Shown here piece after piece: positions 60,150 to 64,000 of a stretch of DNA of 64,000 nt. The notes under the pieces were generated by a model that saw only the letters and a list, made by a program, of their open reading frames with translations, searched no databases and was not told the origin of the DNA. The translations under genes were made by a program, and so were the position numbers. The stretch comes from Maridesulfovibrio ferrireducens. Lineage in GTDB: Bacteria > Desulfobacterota > Desulfovibrionia > Desulfovibrionales > Desulfovibrionaceae. How positions within the stretch are numbered: position 1 is the stretch's first letter; every line of letters starts with the position of its first letter. The stretch is from contig NZ_FNGA01000001.1 of the NCBI RefSeq assembly GCF_900101105.1, positions 558,001 to 622,000 on the forward strand, in the 5' to 3' direction.

Positions 60150-61817
60150 ATGAGAAGTAAAAAAATGACAGGCGGGCTGGAAAAAGCCCCTCACCGTTCC
60201 TTATTATATGCACTGGGTCTTTCTAAAGATGAAATGAGCAGACCTCTTATCGGTATATGCAACTCAGCCAACGAAATTATTCCCGGTCACATTCATCTAC
60301 ATACAATCGTCAGAGCCGTTAAAGACGGTGTCCGACTTGCCGGTGGTGTTCCCATGGAATTTCCCGCCATCGGAGTCTGTGACGGACTGGCAATGAACCA
60401 TGCCGGAATGCGCTATTCCCTGCCGAGCAGAGAAATTATTGCTGACTCCATTGAAATCATGGCCACCGCTCATCCATTTGATGCTCTGGTTCTGGTTCCC
60501 AACTGCGATAAAATCGTACCGGGAATGCTCATGGCAGCTCTAAGACTCAATATTCCTACAGTTATTGTCAGTGGCGGGGCCATGCTGGCAGGTAAAAAGG
60601 ACGGCAAAAAAGTCGACCTGATTACTGTTTTCGAAGGAGTCGGTCAGGTTAAAACCGGCAGCATGACTGAAAATGAACTTTCTGATCTTGAACAAAGCGC
60701 CTGCCCTACTTGCGGGTCATGTTCTGGAATGTTCACAGCAAACTCAATGAACTGTCTATCCGAAACAATCGGGCTTGCATTGCCCGGTAACGGAACCATA
60801 CCGGCTGTAATGGCTGACCGTATCCGCCTCGCAAAAAGAGCAGGCACACGAGTAATGGATCTGCTGGAAAAAGATATTAAACCACGCGATATCGTTACTG
60901 AAAAAAGTCTCACAAATGCGGTTACAATGGATATGGCACTCGGCTGTTCAACTAACACCGTGTTGCATCTCCCCGCAATATTTGATGAAGCAGGTCTTAA
61001 GCTTGACCTGACTATATTTGACAAAATCAGCCGCAGCACACCTAACCTGTGCAAACTTTCACCGGCCGGACCTCATCATATTCAGGATCTGCACGATGCA
61101 GGCGGAATTCAGGCTGTGCTTGCCGAGCTGGCAAAATCAGGACGCATCGAACTGGATGCCATGACAGTCACAGGCAAGACCATCGGCGAAAATATCAAAG
61201 AACTTAACGCATGCGTTAAAGACCACGAAATCGTCCGCCCTATTGATAATCCCTACAGCAACGAAGGCGGAATCGCGATTCTGTTCGGTAACATCGCCAA
61301 GGAAGGATGTGTTGTTAAACAGTCTGCGGTTGCTCCTGAAATGATGAAAACAACCAGCAATGCCAAAGTTTACAACTCGGAAGAAGACGCTGTTGAAGCT
61401 ATTCTGGGCGGTAAAATTGTCAAAGGCGATGCAATTGTCATCCTTTATGAAGGACCAAAAGGCGGACCGGGTATGCGCGAAATGCTGACACCAACATCCG
61501 CCATATCAGGCATGGGCCTTGGCGCAGACGTAGCACTCATAACAGACGGTCGCTTCAGCGGCGGAACACGCGGCGCAGCAATCGGACACGTTTCACCGGA
61601 AGCAGCATCAGGCGGAACCATCGGTATTGTTCAGACCGGAGATAAAATAGAAATCGATATTCCCGGCCGTTCAATAAACGTAGTTCTAACTGATGAAGAA
61701 ATTGCTGACAGAATGAAAACATTTAAACCTATCCAGAAAGAAATGCCTTCCGCATTCCTGAAAAGATACAGCGAAAACGTAACTTCAGCGTCTACAGGCG
61801 CTATTTATAAAAAATAA
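60150..61817 (+). CDS. ilvD: dihydroxy-acid dehydratase
   Basis: 555 residues from the ATG at 60150-60152, which has GAGGA upstream; an earlier in-frame start inside ftsX is not supported. Cluster-binding Cys are in ICNSANE (about 48), NCDKIVPGM and [13 protein letters not shown] (about 185-197). Later motifs [12 protein letters not shown] and [10 protein letters not shown] are also typical. It dehydrates dihydroxy-acids in valine, leucine and isoleucine synthesis. A terminator follows. Confidence 0.96.
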   Translation: MRSKKMTGGLEKAPHRSLLYALGLSKDEMSRPLIGICNSANEIIPGHIHLHTIVRAVKDGVRLAGGVPMEFPAIGVCDGLAMNHAGMRYSLPSREIIADSIEIMATAHPFDALVLVPNCDKIVPGMLMAALRLNIPTVIVSGGAMLAGKKDGKKVDLITVFEGVGQVKTGSMTENELSDLEQSACPTCGSCSGMFTANSMNCLSETIGLALPGNGTIPAVMADRIRLAKRAGTRVMDLLEKDIKPRDIVTEKSLTNAVTMDMALGCSTNTVLHLPAIFDEAGLKLDLTIFDKISRSTPNLCKLSPAGPHHIQDLHDAGGIQAVLAELAKSGRIELDAMTVTGKTIGENIKELNACVKDHEIVRPIDNPYSNEGGIAILFGNIAKEGCVVKQSAVAPEMMKTTSNAKVYNSEEDAVEAILGGKIVKGDAIVILYEGPKGGPGMREMLTPTSAISGMGLGADVALITDGRFSGGTRGAAIGHVSPEAASGGTIGIVQTGDKIEIDIPGRSINVVLTDEEIADRMKTFKPIQKEMPSAFLKRYSENVTSASTGAIYKK

Positions 61818-61840
61818 GTTTTATTAGCTTTCAGCATATA

Positions 61841-61876
61841 AAAAGGGGACTATTTTCAAAAATAGTCCCCTTTTAC
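61841..61876. terminator. bidirectional terminator after ilvD
   Basis: AAAAGGGGACTATTTT pairs with AAAATAGTCCCCTTTT around a very short loop. T-runs on both sides fit the convergent ilvD and phosphatase genes. Confidence 0.9.
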
Positions 61877-61905
61877 TCTCCTACGAAAAATTTTAGCAAT
61901 CCAGC

Positions 61906-62574
61906 CTAAAACCTGCCCGATTCTTTCAAAATACCCATCAATTCTTGACAATCTTTTGCCATAAAATCCGGCTTTACTTTTTTCAAATCTTCGAATGACA
62001 TTCTGCCTGTTGCCACAGCTGCTGTCAGTGTTCCCGCTCTTTTTCCCGTTTCAATATCAATCAAGTGATCACCTACCATCAACGCATTTTCAGGACATAA
62101 ATTTATGACACCAAGAGCTTTTAAAATATGCTCTGGATGAGGCTTCACATTGTCCACATCATCTCTGGATAAAAAACAACCGCACAGTTTTTCAACATCC
62201 GGAAGTATTGTTTTTACCGCAACCGAGGTGTTACGTGTAATGATTCCGGTTTTTATGCCGCTTTGCTGCAATCCGCATAAAATCGGATAAGTGAACGGAA
62301 ACAGTTTTCCATGTTTTGCCGCTTCAATTTCCATTGAAATTATTAAAAACCTGCATCTTGTGTGAAATTCTTTCCCGAGATCAGGATCATCTGTTGCAAG
62401 ACAGGCTGCAATATGATCAACCCACTCAAGTGCCGGAAGATTATCGGTTTCAGGTAAAGGGTCCAAAAAAGCTTTACCAATAGCCTTTAATCTCTTTTTC
62501 ATTTCATTGAAATCAATGGTTAATTCTGCGAGAGTTCCATCAAAATCAAAAATTATTCCTTCAATTTTTTTCAT
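61906..62574 (-). CDS. HAD-family phosphatase (phosphoglycolate phosphatase-like)
   Basis: 222 residues. The nucleophile motif is FDFDGTLAEL (8-17), followed by motif II-like GIITRNTSVAV (about 113-123) and the C-terminal GDHLIDIETGKRAG (about 169-182) with conserved Asp. It has a cap insertion in the helical region 20-100. The family includes Gph and phosphoserine phosphatases; the substrate cannot be assigned. A separate promoter is expected in the 111-base gap shared with the divergent flavoprotein gene. Confidence 0.85.
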   Translation of the reverse strand: MKKIEGIIFDFDGTLAELTIDFNEMKKRLKAIGKAFLDPLPETDNLPALEWVDHIAACLATDDPDLGKEFHTRCRFLIISMEIEAAKHGKLFPFTYPILCGLQQSGIKTGIITRNTSVAVKTILPDVEKLCGCFLSRDDVDNVKPHPEHILKALGVINLCPENALMVGDHLIDIETGKRAGTLTAAVATGRMSFEDLKKVKPDFMAKDCQELMGILKESGRF

Positions 62575-62685
62575 AGTTTAAAAATTTCCAAGGTGTTGCT
62601 TGCGAAAGCAGGTTTCTAAAGGTTATGAATGCAAATCTTGTTAGAAGATTTTACGAATTAATAACTGATTTTATCAGGAGTTCTT

Positions 62686-63828
62686 GTGTCAGGTAAATTT
62701 GATGTCATTATTGCAGGGGGAGGCCCGGCAGGCTCATCAGCCGCATATATCCTCGCTGAAAAAGGTTTTAAAGTAGCTATTATCGACAAGGCAAAATTCC
62801 CCAGAAAAAAGCTTTGTGGTGGACTTATTACCGACAAGACCATGAAAACTCTGGAAAAAATATATGGTTGTGACGAAAAAAATATAATTGATAATGGACT
62901 TATCGACTACGAAGCAGCCGAATATTCCGTTTATTACCGCGAGCATAAAATACAGGACGGAACATCACCGGTTCCTTTCCGTTTCGTAAACAGAGAAATC
63001 TTTGATTACTTTCTTCTTAAAAAAGCTGCAAATGCCGGAGCGCAGATTTTCACCTCGGAAGAAATAGTTCACTGTAATTATCAAGATGCTGAAATAAAAA
63101 CTAAAAGTAACAAAATTTTTAAAGGTAAATATCTTCTGGGAACTGACGGAGTTAATTCCACAATCAGAAAATTTGTTCCTTATGACAAAAAAGCGTGGAA
63201 AGAGAACATGGCTTCCACCATCGAAATCACTTTCGATGCCAAAGATTATCCCAGAGAAGTAAAATGGCCTGAACTATACATAGGATGTCTTAAAGCTGGG
63301 TACATCTGGGTTTTTCCGGCAAAAGACAAGGTTGTGGTAGGTATCGGCAGTTTGAATCGCTGTACAACAAATTTTAAAGCGACTTTCATGAATTTTCTTA
63401 AAACTCAGGGAGTCGAAAATCCTGAGTCCATTCCTTTACACGGCTTTCCACTTCCGTACGGAAATTACATCAAAGATCCCTGTTATGGCAGAACCATACT
63501 GGCAGGTGATGCGGCGGGACTGGTAGAGCCTCTTTTCGGAGAAGGAATATTCTACGCATTACAGACAGGAAGATACGCTGCGGAAGCTATCGCCAAAGGC
63601 ATTTCAGAAAATAAAAATCCAGCTCAGTTCTATATTCCACGACTACAAAAATATATTTTCCCTGAAATTATCTATTCAAACAGATTACGCTGGACGCTCT
63701 TCTATTCTCAAAGACTGCTCAAACACATTTCGTTTAAAATAGCGTTTAAATCGCTACCCACAAAACTTGCAGAAATGATCCACGGGATCAGATCATATAA
63801 ATTTCTTTTGAAAAAATATTGGGATTAA
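62686..63828 (+). CDS. geranylgeranyl reductase-type FAD-dependent oxidoreductase
   Basis: 380 residues. The FAD dinucleotide motif IIAGGGPAGSSAAYILAEKG (about 9-28) and a C-terminal GDAAGLVEPLFGEGIFYALQTGR (about 272-294) are diagnostic of the geranylgeranyl reductase family. The protein has the KLCGGLITDKT segment after the first Rossmann part. The substrate may be a polyprenyl chain, for example of a quinone, but this is not decided by sequence. The GTG start has AGGAG 5 bases upstream. The stop overlaps the transporter gene on the other strand by 4 bases. Confidence 0.85.
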   Translation: MSGKFDVIIAGGGPAGSSAAYILAEKGFKVAIIDKAKFPRKKLCGGLITDKTMKTLEKIYGCDEKNIIDNGLIDYEAAEYSVYYREHKIQDGTSPVPFRFVNREIFDYFLLKKAANAGAQIFTSEEIVHCNYQDAEIKTKSNKIFKGKYLLGTDGVNSTIRKFVPYDKKAWKENMASTIEITFDAKDYPREVKWPELYIGCLKAGYIWVFPAKDKVVVGIGSLNRCTTNFKATFMNFLKTQGVENPESIPLHGFPLPYGNYIKDPCYGRTILAGDAAGLVEPLFGEGIFYALQTGRYAAEAIAKGISENKNPAQFYIPRLQKYIFPEIIYSNRLRWTLFYSQRLLKHISFKIAFKSLPTKLAEMIHGIRSYKFLLKKYWD

Positions 63829-64000
63829 TGCGACTTAACCTGCGATATCAACATGCCGCAAAGCATAAGCCCGCAACCGAAGAGTCCTTGCGTTGTGAGC
63901 ACCTCGCCTAAGAGCAGACATCCGCCTATTGCCCCGAAAACGGATTCTAAACTCAATATGATTGCAGCGTGTGCAGGCTTCGCATCCTGCAAAGCTATTA
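63825..64000 (-). CDS. EamA/DMT family transporter, C-terminal part
   Basis: A minus-strand frame of about 57 codons enters from the right edge and stops at 63825-63827. It contains SLESVFGAIGGCLLLGEVL and a final GLMLCGMLIS membrane helix, matching the last two helices of EamA-type drug/metabolite transporters, where the Gly-Glu motif LGE is conserved. The N-terminal part lies outside the window. It ends convergently with the flavoprotein gene, overlapping by 4 bases. Confidence 0.85.
   Translation of the reverse strand, partial: IALQDAKPAHAAIILSLESVFGAIGGCLLLGEVLTTQGLFGCGLMLCGMLISQVKSH

Noticed and set aside
1-64000. tRNA, rRNA, CRISPR, transposase or prophage genes
   Set aside because: I looked for T-loop motifs, repeat-spacer periodicity, transposase motifs and integrases in the gaps and found none. 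Absence by eye is not proof; tRNAscan-SE and an IS search would settle it.

Overview
The window looks like a chromosomal core segment of a Gram-negative anaerobe. A low-GC Desulfovibrionales member (Desulfovibrio/Maridesulfovibrio type) is my best guess. The reasons are an Mla-type ABC lipid transporter, lipopolysaccharide heptose kinase, flagellar genes with two motB-like genes beside motA, a four-subunit 2-oxoacid:ferredoxin oxidoreductase, a cytoplasmic molybdopterin oxidoreductase, and strong Shine-Dalgarno sites in AT-rich DNA. The assignment is inference from gene content; no rRNA is present. I found no tRNA, CRISPR array, insertion sequence or prophage, and almost every base is in an ordinary single-copy gene.

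Layout. 1-6.8 kb (minus): an operon running from a GAF-PP2C phosphatase and a STAS protein into mlaE, mlaF, mlaD, an auxiliary lipoprotein, a DUF1992 protein, a secreted beta-propeller protein and a gene cut by the window edge. 6.9-10.6 kb: heptose kinase rfaE1, parB, an oppositely oriented zinc-ribbon gene, parA, and a perfect parS site in front of parA. 10.6-17.2 kb (minus): nucleotide-sugar epimerase, slipin and NfeD protease; then an unknown protein, coaBC, a lipoprotein and an HTH/coiled-coil regulator. 17.2-23.1 kb (plus): queA, the vor oxidoreductase operon, aroE and a diguanylate cyclase. 23.1-26 kb: LysM lytic transglycosylase, a long non-coding gap and rlmB. 26-31.2 kb (minus): fliQ, fliP, fliO, fliN, fliL, two motB-type genes and motA.

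31.2-41.1 kb (minus): yggS, era, topA, an HPt protein, then an RND pump, its adaptor and a TetR regulator. 41.2-43.9 kb (minus): nhaA coupled to a DUF3431 gene, plus a small acidic protein. 44-50.9 kb (plus): fur, hisI, hisG, a 51-residue membrane protein, an orphan molybdopterin oxidoreductase, a second HTH/coiled-coil regulator and glnA. 51-57.9 kb: an unknown helical protein, then (minus) an NtrC-type response regulator, its sensor kinase, pgi and aspartate aminotransferase. 58.1-64 kb: a small lipoprotein, ftsE, ftsX, ilvD, a HAD phosphatase, a geranylgeranyl-reductase-type flavoprotein and the end of an EamA transporter.

Nothing here is a clear new defence or mobile system. The most interesting leads are the phosphatase-STAS pair fused by operon to the Mla transporter, a FliN with a fourfold repeated N-terminal motif, the parA/parB pair split by an inverted zinc-ribbon gene, two complete MotB proteins with one MotA, and NhaA coupled to DUF3431. 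Several start codons were moved to sites with better ribosome binding sites; each such choice is stated in the entry.
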